Origin: RYN-230 sp963718305
GTDB lineage: Bacteria > Actinomycetota > Actinomycetes > Streptosporangiales > Streptosporangiaceae
DNA length: 64,000 bases
Direction: 5' to 3'
NCBI GenBank assembly: GCA_963718305.1
Contig: CAVQZG010000010.1
Span: 1 to 64,000, forward strand
A program made the translations under genes and the position numbers. Each line of letters opens with the position of its first letter. The first letter of the stretch is position 1. Of the stretch, positions 16,570 through 24,907 are shown piece after piece. A model generated the notes under the pieces. That model saw nothing but the letters and a program-made list of their open reading frames with translations, made no database searches and was not told the DNA's origin.

Positions 16570-16754
16570 GAAATTTCGTCTCTCATATTTGTGCTACGCA
16601 CTTGCGTGAGATGCACGCCCACCCCATCATGGATCTAACACGCCGTATCTGACCGGCTACCATCGCGGACCCAGGCGGCGGGGCGCCACGTTTCCCGGCG
16701 GCCCGCTGGCCGCGTCAGGGGGGAACGCGCGGCCCGGGAAGGAGCGCACCAGGG

Positions 16755-17240
16755 ATGGGAGCCACCACCTCCACGGCCGCCGGGGGCATTCGCACCGGCG
16801 ACCGGCGGACAGCAGCTACGGACCTGCCGCAGGCAACTGTGGCGACGGCCTCCGTGCCGGTCATCGTGGGCAGCCTGACCATCGCGGGCCGGACCAGGAA
16901 CGTCGCGGAGGCGCGTTCGTTCGTGGGCCGGACCCTCGGCGCCGCGCACCCGTGTGCTGACGAGGCCGTTTTACTGTGCTCCGAGCTCGTCACCAACGCG
17001 GTGCTGCACAGCGAGTCGGGTCAGCCCGGCGGGACGGTCACGGTGGTCGTGCTCGGCCTCCCCGGCGCGGTCCGGGTGGAGGTCGTGGACAACGGCTCCG
17101 TGCGCAGCACCCCGGTGGTCAAGGCCGAGGTGTTCGAAGCTGACGGGCATGGCCTGTTCCTGGTCGAGCAGCTCGCCGACAACTGGGGCTACACCCGCGA
17201 CGTGGTCGGCACCACGGTCTGGTTCCGGCTGACCTGCTGA
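16755..17240 (+). CDS. RsbW-like ATP-binding protein (HATPase_c, anti-sigma kinase type)
   Basis: 161 aa single-domain GHKL ATPase of the anti-sigma-factor kinase type common in actinomycetes. The N box is in LLCSELVTNAVLHSESGQ, the G1 box in VRVEVVDNGS and the G2 region in ADGHGLFLVEQLADNWGY. It has no transmembrane or sensor region. The ATG at 16755 follows AAGGAG. Neighbouring WhiJ-like and DUF397 genes make the classic three-part developmental regulatory cluster of streptomycetes; whether this protein binds a sigma factor or the WhiJ-like protein is not known. Confidence 0.88.
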   Translation: MGATTSTAAGGIRTGDRRTAATDLPQATVATASVPVIVGSLTIAGRTRNVAEARSFVGRTLGAAHPCADEAVLLCSELVTNAVLHSESGQPGGTVTVVVLGLPGAVRVEVVDNGSVRSTPVVKAEVFEADGHGLFLVEQLADNWGYTRDVVGTTVWFRLTC

Positions 17241-17267
17241 CCCGGATCAGCACAGCGGTCCAGAGCT

Positions 17268-17325
17268 ACCGGCCGCCCTCCCCAGAAGCGCTCCACGCGC
17301 GGCCCCCGGGGGGAGGGCGGCCGGT
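17268..17325. terminator. Bidirectional terminator, 16-bp perfect stem
   Basis: 17268-17283 pairs exactly with 17310-17325 around a 26-base loop, in the gap between the convergent ATPase gene and der. Confidence 0.75.
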
Positions 17326-17345
17326 TCACATCCTGCTACCCCTTG

Positions 17346-18821
17346 CTACCCCGTGCGCTCTGCGCGGCCGCTGCGGCGCGATCCGCCACCACGGCCCGCA
17401 CCCGCGCGCCGTTCGCGCAGCCGCAGTGACAGGCGGAGCGGGCTGCCCTCGAAGCCGAACTCCTCGCGCAGCCTGCGCTCGAGGAAGCGGCGGTAGCCCG
17501 CCTCCAGGAACCCCGTGGTGAACAGCACGAAATGTGGCGGCCGGATGCCCGCCTGGGTCGCGAACATGATCCGCGGCTGCCTGCCACCCCGGGCCGGCGG
17601 CGGGGTGGCCGCGGTCACCTCGTTCACCCAGGCGTTCAGCCGCCCGGTGGGCACCCGCAGCTCCCAGCTATCCAGGGCCAGCTCGATCGCGGGGACCAGG
17701 CGGTCCACGTGCCGCCCGGTGACGGCGGAGATGTTGACCCGCGGCGCCCAGCGCGCCGTGTGCAGCTGCCGGTCGATCTCCCGGTCCAGCTGCTCCCGCC
17801 GGTCCTCATCCACCAGGTCCCACTTGTTGTAGGCGATGACCAGGGCCCGCCCGGCGTCGATCACCATCGCGATGATCCGCAGGTCCTGTTCGGTCAGCGG
17901 CTCGCTCGCGTCGACCAGGACCACGGCGACCTCGGCCCGCTCCAGCGCCCCGGCAGTGCGCAGCGCCGCGTAGAAGTCCGCGCCCTGGCTCTGGTTGGCC
18001 CGGCGCCGGATCCCCGCGGTGTCCACGAACCGCCAGGTCGTGCCGCCCAGCTCGATCAGCTCGTCCACCGGGTCGCGGGTGGTGCCCGCCACCTCGTCCA
18101 CCAGCACCCGGGTCTGCCCGGCGAGCTTGTTCAGCAGGCTGGACTTGCCCACGTTCGGCCGGCCGATGAGCGCCACCCGGCGCGGCCCGCCCGACTCGCC
18201 GAACTTCTCGCTCGGGGTTTCCGGCAGCGCGGCGAGGATCGCATCCAGCAGGTCACCACTCCCCCGCCCGTGCAGCGCGCTGACCGGCTGAGGCTCGCCC
18301 AGGCCGAGCGACCACAGCGCGGTCGCGGCAGGTTCCGCAATGGCGTCGTCCACCTTGTTCGCCGCAACGACAACCGGTTTGCCCGCCCGCCGAAGCACCG
18401 CGGCGACGGCATCGTCGGCGTCGGTGACGCCGACCACCGCGTCCAGCACGAACAGCACCGCGTCGGCGGCCTCCACGGCCACCCGGGCCTGCGCGGTGAC
18501 CTGCTCGGCCAGTTCCCGCCGCTGCTGGCCCTCCTCGGCCCCGGGGAACGGCTCCCAGCCGCCGGTGTCCACCACCGTGAACGCGCGGCCCCGCCAGGTG
18601 GCGTCGTAGGTAACCCGGTCCCGGGTGACCCCGGGAACGTCCTGGACCACCGCCTGCCTGCTGCCGAGGATGCGGTTGACCAGGGTGGACTTGCCGACGT
18701 TGGGCCGGCCCACCACCGCGAGCACCGGGACCCGGACGTCAGTCGCGCCGTCACCAGACTCCCCGGGGTCGCTGACGCCGTCCCAGTGGTCCCCGCCGTC
18801 GTCGAGGGTGGGCCCGGTCAT
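17346..18821 (-). CDS. der: Ribosome biogenesis GTPase Der (EngA)
   Basis: Double Era-like GTPase for 50S subunit maturation. The first G domain has GRPNVGKSTLVNRI and DTGGWEP; the second has GRPNVGKSSLLNKLAG, DTAGIRRR and NKWD, followed by the KH-like C-terminal domain (IMFATQAGIRPPHFVLFTTG). The ATG at 18821 overlaps the cmk stop (ATGA), the usual arrangement, and is preferred to the GTG at 18830. A short N-terminal acidic extension precedes the first G1 motif. It ends a long minus-strand operon from xerD down to der. Confidence 0.97.
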   Translation of the reverse strand: MTGPTLDDGGDHWDGVSDPGESGDGATDVRVPVLAVVGRPNVGKSTLVNRILGSRQAVVQDVPGVTRDRVTYDATWRGRAFTVVDTGGWEPFPGAEEGQQRRELAEQVTAQARVAVEAADAVLFVLDAVVGVTDADDAVAAVLRRAGKPVVVAANKVDDAIAEPAATALWSLGLGEPQPVSALHGRGSGDLLDAILAALPETPSEKFGESGGPRRVALIGRPNVGKSSLLNKLAGQTRVLVDEVAGTTRDPVDELIELGGTTWRFVDTAGIRRRANQSQGADFYAALRTAGALERAEVAVVLVDASEPLTEQDLRIIAMVIDAGRALVIAYNKWDLVDEDRREQLDREIDRQLHTARWAPRVNISAVTGRHVDRLVPAIELALDSWELRVPTGRLNAWVNEVTAATPPPARGGRQPRIMFATQAGIRPPHFVLFTTGFLEAGYRRFLERRLREEFGFEGSPLRLSLRLRERRAGAGRGGGSRRSGRAERTG

Positions 18822-19507
18822 CGCGACCACGCCGCATCGGCCCGCTGGCGGGCCAGGCTCACGATCACGCTGACGACCTCATCCAGGTCCAGGGCGGTGG
18901 AATCGATCAGCACGGCGTCCCGGGCCTTGGCCATCTGGGCCGCGTCGGCCTGATCCCGGCGCTGCTGCTCGGCCTGGGTCAGGGCCACGGTGGCCGAGGG
19001 GTCGGCGGCCAGGTCGGCGCTGCGCCGCGCGGCGCGGATGCTCTCGCTCGCGGTCAGGTACACCTTGACCGGGGCGTCCGGGGCCACGACGGTGCCGATG
19101 TCCCGGCCCTCGGCCACGATCCCGGCGCCAGCGGCGCAGGTCCGGGCGATGATGTCCTGCTGCATGGCCACCAGGCGGGTGCGCACCTCGGGGACCGAGG
19201 CGACGGCGCTGACCGCGTTGGACACCTGCCGGGTCCGGATCTGGGTGGTCACGTCGGTACCGTCCACGCCGATGGTGGGGTGGCCGGGGTCGGTGCTCAC
19301 CTCGATGACCGGCTGGCCAGCCTGGGCGGCCACCGCCTCGGCGCTGCCCACCGGCACGCCATGGTGCAGCATCCACCAGGTCAGGGCGCGGTACATGGCC
19401 CCGGTATCCAGATAGCGCAGGCCGAGGCCACGTGCGACACCGCGGGCGGCACTAGATTTGCCGGACCCCGCGGGGCCGTCCACGGCAATGATGAGGCAGT
19501 CGGTCAC
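18818..19507 (-). CDS. cmk: Cytidylate kinase
   Basis: 229 aa (d)CMP kinase making CDP/dCDP for nucleic acid precursors. The P loop is GPAGSGKSSAARG and the family blocks LGLRYLDTGAMYRALTWW, VRTRLVAMQQDI, GIVAEGRDIGTVVAPDAPVKVYLTAS and RRDQADAAQM are all in order. The GTG at 19507 (VTDCLIIAVDGPAGSG) fits the family start; an earlier start at 19540 only adds residues in the tyrA gap. Its stop overlaps the der start by four bases. Confidence 0.96.
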   Translation of the reverse strand: MTDCLIIAVDGPAGSGKSSAARGVARGLGLRYLDTGAMYRALTWWMLHHGVPVGSAEAVAAQAGQPVIEVSTDPGHPTIGVDGTDVTTQIRTRQVSNAVSAVASVPEVRTRLVAMQQDIIARTCAAGAGIVAEGRDIGTVVAPDAPVKVYLTASESIRAARRSADLAADPSATVALTQAEQQRRDQADAAQMAKARDAVLIDSTALDLDEVVSVIVSLARQRADAAWSR

Positions 19508-19517
19508 GAGGGCGATG

Positions 19518-20634
19518 CTACCGGCGTACGGGCCATCCATTGGCCGCGAGTGCCTCGGTCAGCCGCCCGACCGCCTCCGGGTGGACCGTCAGTTCGGCCA
19601 CGCCCACCGGCAGCCCGGGCGAATGCTCGATGCCGATGTCCTCGATGTTGACCCCGGCCTCCCCCGCCGCCTGGAACAGCCGGGCCAGTTCGCCGGGCCG
19701 GTCGGGGATCACGACCTGGACGGCCGCCTCGGCCCGGGCGGGCCCGCCCCGCTTGCCCGGGATCCGCGCCACCCCGGCGCCGCCCTGCTCCAGCAGGGCC
19801 GCCAGGACCTTCAGGTCCGGGCCGCCGGGGCCGGCACGCCTGGGCGGTGTCCGCCAGGGCCTCGGCCACCGCGGCCAGGTCGGCCGCCACCGCGGCCAGC
19901 ACGTCCGCGACCGGGGCCGCGTTGGCCGCCAGGATCTGGGTCCACAGCCCGGTGTCGCCGGCCGCGATCCGGGTCACATCGCGCAGTCCCTGGCCCGCGA
20001 GGGACAGCGCGCCGTCGCTGGCGTCGGCCAGCCGGGCGGCCATCGCCGCGGACAGCACGTGCGGCGCGTGCGACACCAGGGCCACCCACCGGTCGTGCTC
20101 AGCGGCGCTGACCTGGGCTGGCTCGGCGCCGCAGAGCCGGGCCAGGGCCTCGATGGCCGCGAGACCCGCGGCCGGGGCGGGCGGATCGGGGCAGATCACC
20201 CAGGGACGGCCGAGGAACAGGTCGGCCCGCGCCGCGGCCGGCCCGGACCGCTCCCGGCCGGACAGCGGGTGCCCGGGCACGAACGAGGCCATGTCGCAGC
20301 CGGCCGCCCGGGCCTGCCTGACCGGCAGGGCCTTCACGCTGGCCACGTCGGTGTACCAGCGGGCCAGCCCGGCGGCCTGGGCGCGGGCCAGGGTCGGCGC
20401 CACCGCCTGCGGCGGCACGGCCAGCACCGCCACGTCGGCGGGTCCCCCCGGCGGCGGTCCTTCGGGCACATCACCGGGAAGTACCGTGCCCGCCCCGATG
20501 TCGGCGGCCAGCCGGGCCGCCGCCGGATCAGAGTCGGCGAGCCACACGGTCACGCCCTGGGGCCGCAACGCGAGCGCCACCGAGGTCCCGATCAGCCCGG
20601 TCCCGATGACGATGACGCTGGCCGGTGCGGTCAC
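19518..20634 (-). CDS. tyrA: Prephenate dehydrogenase with ACT domain (frameshifted)
   Basis: NAD-dependent enzyme of tyrosine synthesis. The N-terminal Rossmann motif is VIVIGTGLIGTSVALAL, followed by SVKALPVRQA, FVPGHPLSGRERSG and the helical domain with HDRWVALVSHAPHVLSAAMA. The frame from 20634 degenerates after about 19835; the ACT regulatory domain (VVIPDRPGELARLFQAAGEA, then GVNIEDIGIEH) is in the neighbouring frame ending at 19518. 1117 nt equals 372 codons plus one base, so one extra C on the coding strand, in the run opposite GGGG at 19827-19830, accounts for it. It sits between aroH and cmk, an aromatic amino acid pair. Confidence 0.88.
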
Positions 20635-20672
20635 TGTGCTGATCTCACTGGGCTGGCCTCACTGTGCTGGCC

Positions 20673-21035
20673 TCACTGGGCGATATCCAGCCGCAGCGCG
20701 GCCGCGCCGCGCAGGTAGACATGCTGCATGGCCGAGCGCGGCTGGCTGGTCTCGATGTGCATCAGCAGCCGCACCACCCGGGGCAGGGCGTGCGGCACCG
20801 CGATCTCCGTGCCGCACAGCAGGGGCACGTCCTGGAAGCCGATCTTCCGGGCCGCCAGGGCCGGGAACTCCGCGGTGAGATCGGGGGTGGCCGTGAAGAT
20901 CACGCTGATCACGTCGTCGGGGTCCAGGCTGTTCCGCGCCATGACCTCGGCCACGAGCTCGGTCGTGCCCTCGAGGATCGCCTCCCGCTCGTTCGCGTCC
21001 ACCTGGACCGCGCCGCGGATCGCCCTGACCGCCAC
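20673..21035 (-). CDS. aroH: Chorismate mutase, AroH type
   Basis: 120 aa monofunctional chorismate mutase (chorismate to prephenate) of the Bacillus AroH trimeric fold. Characteristic blocks are VRAIRGAVQVDANEREAI with the active-site Arg near residue 7, SVIFTATPDLTAEFPA, VPLLCGTEIAVPHALPRVVR and the Tyr/Leu-rich C-terminal HVYLRGAAALR. It lies directly upstream of tyrA, which uses prephenate, so the pair catalyses successive steps. Confidence 0.96.
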   Translation of the reverse strand: MAVRAIRGAVQVDANEREAILEGTTELVAEVMARNSLDPDDVISVIFTATPDLTAEFPALAARKIGFQDVPLLCGTEIAVPHALPRVVRLLMHIETSQPRSAMQHVYLRGAAALRLDIAQ

Positions 21036-21099
21036 CAGCCTGCTCCTTCACGCCGTCAGGTCCGAGGACTTCCTCCCTGGCCCGCTGCTACCCGCCAGG

Positions 21100-21858
21100 T
21101 TACAGACCGACGGCCGCGTACAGCTCACCTATCTCACGGGTGGTGAGCGGGCGGGTGGTCCCGGGCCGCTGCGACCCGAGCGCGACGGGCCCGACATGGG
21201 TGCGGACCAGCCGGCTGACCGGATGGCCCACCTCGGCCAGCATCCGCCGCACGATGTGCTTGCGCCCCTCGTGCAGGGTGAGCTCCACCAGGGCGCGGGA
21301 CCCGGCCTGCTCGACCACCCGGAACTTGTCCGCGCTCGCCACCCCGTCCTCCAGTTCGACACCGGACAGCAGCCGCCGGCCGACGTCCCGGGGCAGCGGG
21401 CCGGGCACGTCGGCCAGGTAGGTCTTGAGCACCCCGTAGCTGGGGTGGGCCAGCCGGTGGGCCAGCTCGCCGTCGTTCATGAGCAGCATCAGGCCCTCGG
21501 TGTCGTAGTCGAGCCGGCCCACGTGGTACAGCCGCTCCGGGTACTCGCCCAGGAAGTCGGCGATCGTCGGCCGTCCCCGGTCATCGGACATGGTCGTGAG
21601 GACGCCCGCGGGCTTGTTCAGCGCGAGGTAGACCACGTCCTGGCGGGATGGGATGCGCATCCCGTCCACCCGGATGACCTGATGCTGCGGGTCGACCCGG
21701 GCGCCATACCGGCGCACGATCTCCCCGTCGACCTCGACCCGGCCCTCGCCGATCAGTTCCTCGCAGTGCCGGCGGCTGCCGACGCCCGCCGCGGCGAGCA
21801 CTTTCTGCAGCCGCACGCCGCCCGGCACGTCGATCAGGCTGTCCGCGCCCCTCATCAT
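21100..21858 (-). CDS. rluB: 23S rRNA pseudouridine synthase RluB-like
   Basis: 252 aa pseudouridine synthase of the RsuA/RluB/E/F family. An S4 RNA-binding domain (RLQKVLAAAGVGSRRHCEELI, GRVEVDGEIV) is followed by the catalytic domain with the conserved Asp in VGRLDYDTEGLMLL, LNKPAGVLTTM and the C-terminal GRKHIVRRMLAEVGHPVSRLVR. It modifies the peptidyl-transferase region of 23S rRNA by family analogy. It starts nine bases after scpB ends, the standard scpA-scpB-rluB order. Confidence 0.95.
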   Translation of the reverse strand: MMRGADSLIDVPGGVRLQKVLAAAGVGSRRHCEELIGEGRVEVDGEIVRRYGARVDPQHQVIRVDGMRIPSRQDVVYLALNKPAGVLTTMSDDRGRPTIADFLGEYPERLYHVGRLDYDTEGLMLLMNDGELAHRLAHPSYGVLKTYLADVPGPLPRDVGRRLLSGVELEDGVASADKFRVVEQAGSRALVELTLHEGRKHIVRRMLAEVGHPVSRLVRTHVGPVALGSQRPGTTRPLTTREIGELYAAVGL

Positions 21859-21866
21859 CTTCGTCG

Positions 21867-22618
21867 TCAGGCCCCCTGGTGCTCATCAACCGCATCCTCA
21901 ACGTCCTCGACGTGCTCCGGCAGGAAGGGGGCGAGATCCGGGAGTTCCTCCAGGCTGGCCAGGCCGAGCCGCTCCAGGAAATACCCGGTGGTCCGGTAGA
22001 GAATAGCCCCCGTCTCACTCTCGGTGCCGGCCTCTTCCACCAGCCCCCGGAGCGTCAGCGTGCGCAGCACGCTGTCACAGTTGACGCCGCGGACCGCGGA
22101 CACCCGCGCCCGGTTCACCGGCTGCCGGTAAGCCACCACGGCCAGCGTCTCCAGGGCGGCCTGGGTCAGCCGCACCTCCTGCCCGTCCCGGACGAACCGC
22201 TCCACCACCGGCGCGCACTCGGCCCGGGTGTAGAAGCGCCAGCCGCCCGCCACCTCACGCAGGTCGAAACCGCGCTGCTCGGCGTCGTAGGACGCGGCCA
22301 GATCGCGCAGGGCCGCCGCCACCTCGCCGCGCGGGCGTTCCAGGACCTGCGCGATGACGACCTCGGCCACCGGCTCGTCCACGACCAGCAGGATCGCCTC
22401 CAGGCTGGCCCGCAGCCCGGGGCCGCCCGGCCCATCGACCAGGTCGGCGTCACCGTCCGCCGGGTCAGGCCGCTCGCCGGCGGGGCCGGTCTCACCGGCC
22501 TGGCCGCGTCACGCCCGCCGTCCAGGGCGGCCGCATAGCCGTTCACGGGGATCGCGTCGCCGTCCCCGGGACCGGCCGCGTCGCCGTCGTCACCGGCCGG
22601 GCTTACCCGGTCCTCCAT
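21867..22618 (-). CDS. scpB: Segregation and condensation protein B (frameshifted N-terminus)
   Basis: Winged-helix kleisin-associated subunit of the SMC-ScpAB condensin. The core LRASLEAILLVVDEPVAEV, DLREVAGGWRFYTRAE, LTQAALETLAVVAYRQPVNRA and RGLVEEAG blocks are complete. This frame has no ATG, GTG or TTG ahead of the core. A good start, MEDRVSPAGDDGD at 22618 right after the scpA stop, is in another frame. 752 nt is 250 codons plus two bases, so one missing base, plausibly a G at about 22510-22520 (after GRDA), restores a single protein with an acidic N-terminal tail. An unusual internal GTG at 22382 would delete the first helix. Confidence 0.88.
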
Positions 22619-22620
22619 GC

Positions 22621-23493
22621 TCACCCGTATTCCTCCTCGCCATCGGCGGCTACCCCGGGCTCCGGAGACGGCCCGGTCGCCTCATCCGGGCCGGGCTCCG
22701 CCACCCAGGTCACGTACAGCTCACCGAGCGGGGTCACCTGATCGAACGAGACGCTACCTTCCCGGTACAGCTCGAGCAGCGCCAGGAAGCGGGCCACGAC
22801 CTCATAGGTCCCCGAGCAGTCCGCGGACAGGCGGCGGAACGTCGCCCGGCCGAGCCGGCGGAGCCGGCTGGCCATGATGTCGGCCTGCTCGCGGACGGTG
22901 GTCATCGGCGAGTGCAGGTGCTCGGTGGATACCTCGGGTACCGGGCGGGGCGCCAGGGCCCGCGCGGCGATCGCGGCGAATTCCGCCGCTCCCAGGCCGA
23001 GCAGGACTTCGGGGAGCAGTTCAGCGAACTGCGGCTCCATCGGCACCCGCCGGGCGAACCGGCGGCCCTGGACCGTCATCCGGCCCGCGAACACCGCCGC
23101 CACCTCCTTGTAGGCGCGGTACTGCAGCAGCCGGGCGAACAGCAGGTCCCTGGCCTCCAGCAGGGCGAGGTCTTCCTCATCCTCAACCTCGCCGCTAGGA
23201 AGCAGCCGCGCGGCCTTCAGGTCGAGCAGGGTGGCGGCCACCAGCAGGAAATAGCTGGCCTGATCCAGGTCCCAGCCGTCGGCCAGGGCGCGGATATAGG
23301 CGATGAACTCGTCCGTCACCTGGGAGAGGGCGACCTCGGTGATATCGAGCTTGTGCTTGGAGATCAGGCCGAGCAGCAGGTCGAAAGGTCCCTCGAACAC
23401 GTCGAGGTGGACCTCGAACCCGCCCGGCTCAGTGCCCGGCGCATCGCCACCGTGCTCATTACCACCGGGTTCAGCTGTCACCGTGCGCATCAC
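22621..23493 (-). CDS. scpA: Segregation and condensation protein A
   Basis: 290 aa kleisin subunit bridging SMC head domains. The N-terminal helical domain shows FEVHLDVFEGPFDLLLGLISKHKLDI and EVALSQVTDEFIAYI; the middle has FLLVAATLLDLKAARLLP; the C-terminal winged helix has VARFLALLELYREGSVSFDQ. The acidic linker carries Glu/Asp runs (GEVEDEEDLALLEAR). The stop is directly followed by the scpB start. Chromosome compaction and segregation. Confidence 0.96.
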   Translation of the reverse strand: MMRTVTAEPGGNEHGGDAPGTEPGGFEVHLDVFEGPFDLLLGLISKHKLDITEVALSQVTDEFIAYIRALADGWDLDQASYFLLVAATLLDLKAARLLPSGEVEDEEDLALLEARDLLFARLLQYRAYKEVAAVFAGRMTVQGRRFARRVPMEPQFAELLPEVLLGLGAAEFAAIAARALAPRPVPEVSTEHLHSPMTTVREQADIMASRLRRLGRATFRRLSADCSGTYEVVARFLALLELYREGSVSFDQVTPLGELYVTWVAEPGPDEATGPSPEPGVAADGEEEYG

Positions 23494-23508
23494 CGGCAGC
23501 CCGCCACC

Positions 23509-23838
23509 TCACGTCATATCTCTCAATCGCCCGGCCAGCAGGCTCGTCTCGCCCTCGGCGTCCAGGTCAGCCAGCAGCACTGCGATGGCTTCCCGGACCA
23601 GCCTGCCACGATCCACGGTGATCCCGTAAGCGCGAAGGGCCAGCCGGGCCCGTTCGAGATCAAGAAGTTCACCGGCGGACAGGTAGACCGTGATCTTCTG
23701 GGGGTGGGGCTCACGCCCGCTGGCCTGACGGCCATCCCCGGTGGACGGGCCCGATGCGGACGGACCCGGCGTGGCCGGCCGGAGCAGCTCGGCGACGCCC
23801 GGCAGGCTTACCCGTCGCGGACGGGACCCGCGCCCCAC
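23509..23838 (-). CDS. Ribbon-helix-helix-like protein next to ParA
   Basis: 109 aa protein with a basic, disordered N terminus (GRGSRPRRVSLPGVAELL) and a C-terminal segment KITVYLSAGELLDLERARLA plus VDRGRLVREAIAVLLADLD. One beta strand followed by two helices is the ribbon-helix-helix (CopG/MetJ) pattern, so a dimeric DNA-binding protein is inferred. It lies between parA and scpA, 15 bases before scpA and 45 after parA. It could be the centromere-binding or ATPase-stimulating partner of this ParA in place of a ParB. Its function has not been shown here. Confidence 0.7.
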   Translation of the reverse strand: MGRGSRPRRVSLPGVAELLRPATPGPSASGPSTGDGRQASGREPHPQKITVYLSAGELLDLERARLALRAYGITVDRGRLVREAIAVLLADLDAEGETSLLAGRLRDMT

Positions 23839-23883
23839 CCGCCTCCCCGATCCCGCTTCACTCCGCTTACTTTCACTGTCCGC

Positions 23884-24792
23884 TTACTTTGACTCTGCTG
23901 CCTGCTGGGACTGGTGCCACCGCTCCAGCACCTCCCGGGCCAGTTCCCGGTAGGAATTCGCCCCGTTGGACGAGGGATCGAAGCTGGTGATCGGCTCGCC
24001 GGCCACCGTGGCGTCGGGGAACCGCACGGTGCGGTTGATCACCGTGTGGAAGACCTTGTCGCCGAATCCCTTGACCACCTCGGCGAGAACCTCGCGGGAA
24101 TGCAGCGTCCGGGAGTCGTACATGGTGGCCAGCAGCCCGTCGATGCCGAGCCGCGGGTTGAGCCTGCTCGAGACCTTGTCGATGGTCTCCAGCAGCAGGG
24201 CCACGCCGCGCATGGCGAAGTACTCGCACTCCAGCGGGACCAGCACCCCGGCCGCGCAGGCCAGCGCGTTCACGGTGAGCAGGCCCAGCGAGGGCTGGCA
24301 GTCGATGAGGACGACGTCGTACTCGGGCAGCAGCGGCTCCAGCACCCCGCCGAGGACGAACTCCCGGCCGACCTCGTGCACCAGCTGAACCTCGGCCCCG
24401 GACAGGTCGATGTTGCTGGGCAGCAGGTCCATGCCGTGCATGCTGGTCTTGAACACCACGTCAGCCGCTGGCAGCCTGCGCTCCATCAGCAGGTTGTAAA
24501 TCGTGTACTCGAGCTCATGCGGCTGGATGCCCAGGCCGACGGACAGCGCGCCCTGCGGGTCGAAGTCCACCAGCAGCACCCGGCGCCCGTTCTCGGCGAG
24601 CGCGGCGCCCAGGTTGATGGTGGTGGTGGTCTTACCCACCCCGCCCTTCTGGTTGCAGACCGCGACGATGCGCGCCGGACCGTGGCCGAGCAGAGGTTCC
24701 GGATCTGGGAAGGCCGGCAGAGGCCGGCCCGTGGGCCCGATAGAACCTGGCTGAGCCGCCACCAAGTGCGCCCCTGCTACCATCTGCTGCAC
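23884..24792 (-). CDS. ParA family chromosome-partitioning ATPase (orphan)
   Basis: 302 aa deviant Walker A ATPase: CNQKGGVGKTTTTINLGAAL is the signature, then VDFDPQGALSVGLG, VLIDCQPSLGLLTVNAL and the C-terminal DNA-binding basic region (NPRLGIDGLLATMYD). The unusual Lys before the P-loop Gly pair is conserved. It has no parB beside it and no oriC genes, so it is not the main parAB locus; it belongs to the scpAB-linked ParA set of actinobacteria. The start might be ATG 24783 rather than 24792. Confidence 0.93.
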   Translation of the reverse strand: MQQMVAGAHLVAAQPGSIGPTGRPLPAFPDPEPLLGHGPARIVAVCNQKGGVGKTTTTINLGAALAENGRRVLLVDFDPQGALSVGLGIQPHELEYTIYNLLMERRLPAADVVFKTSMHGMDLLPSNIDLSGAEVQLVHEVGREFVLGGVLEPLLPEYDVVLIDCQPSLGLLTVNALACAAGVLVPLECEYFAMRGVALLLETIDKVSSRLNPRLGIDGLLATMYDSRTLHSREVLAEVVKGFGDKVFHTVINRTVRFPDATVAGEPITSFDPSSNGANSYRELAREVLERWHQSQQAAESK

Positions 24793-24907
24793 CTCCCCGG
24801 CGGACGGGTAAAACCTCCGCTGGAACCGGGACTCTAGGCGCTGCCCTGCCCGCCGGCAAGCCGACTCACCGGATGCGCGCGATATCGGCAGGTAAGAAGA
24901 CCGGGCG

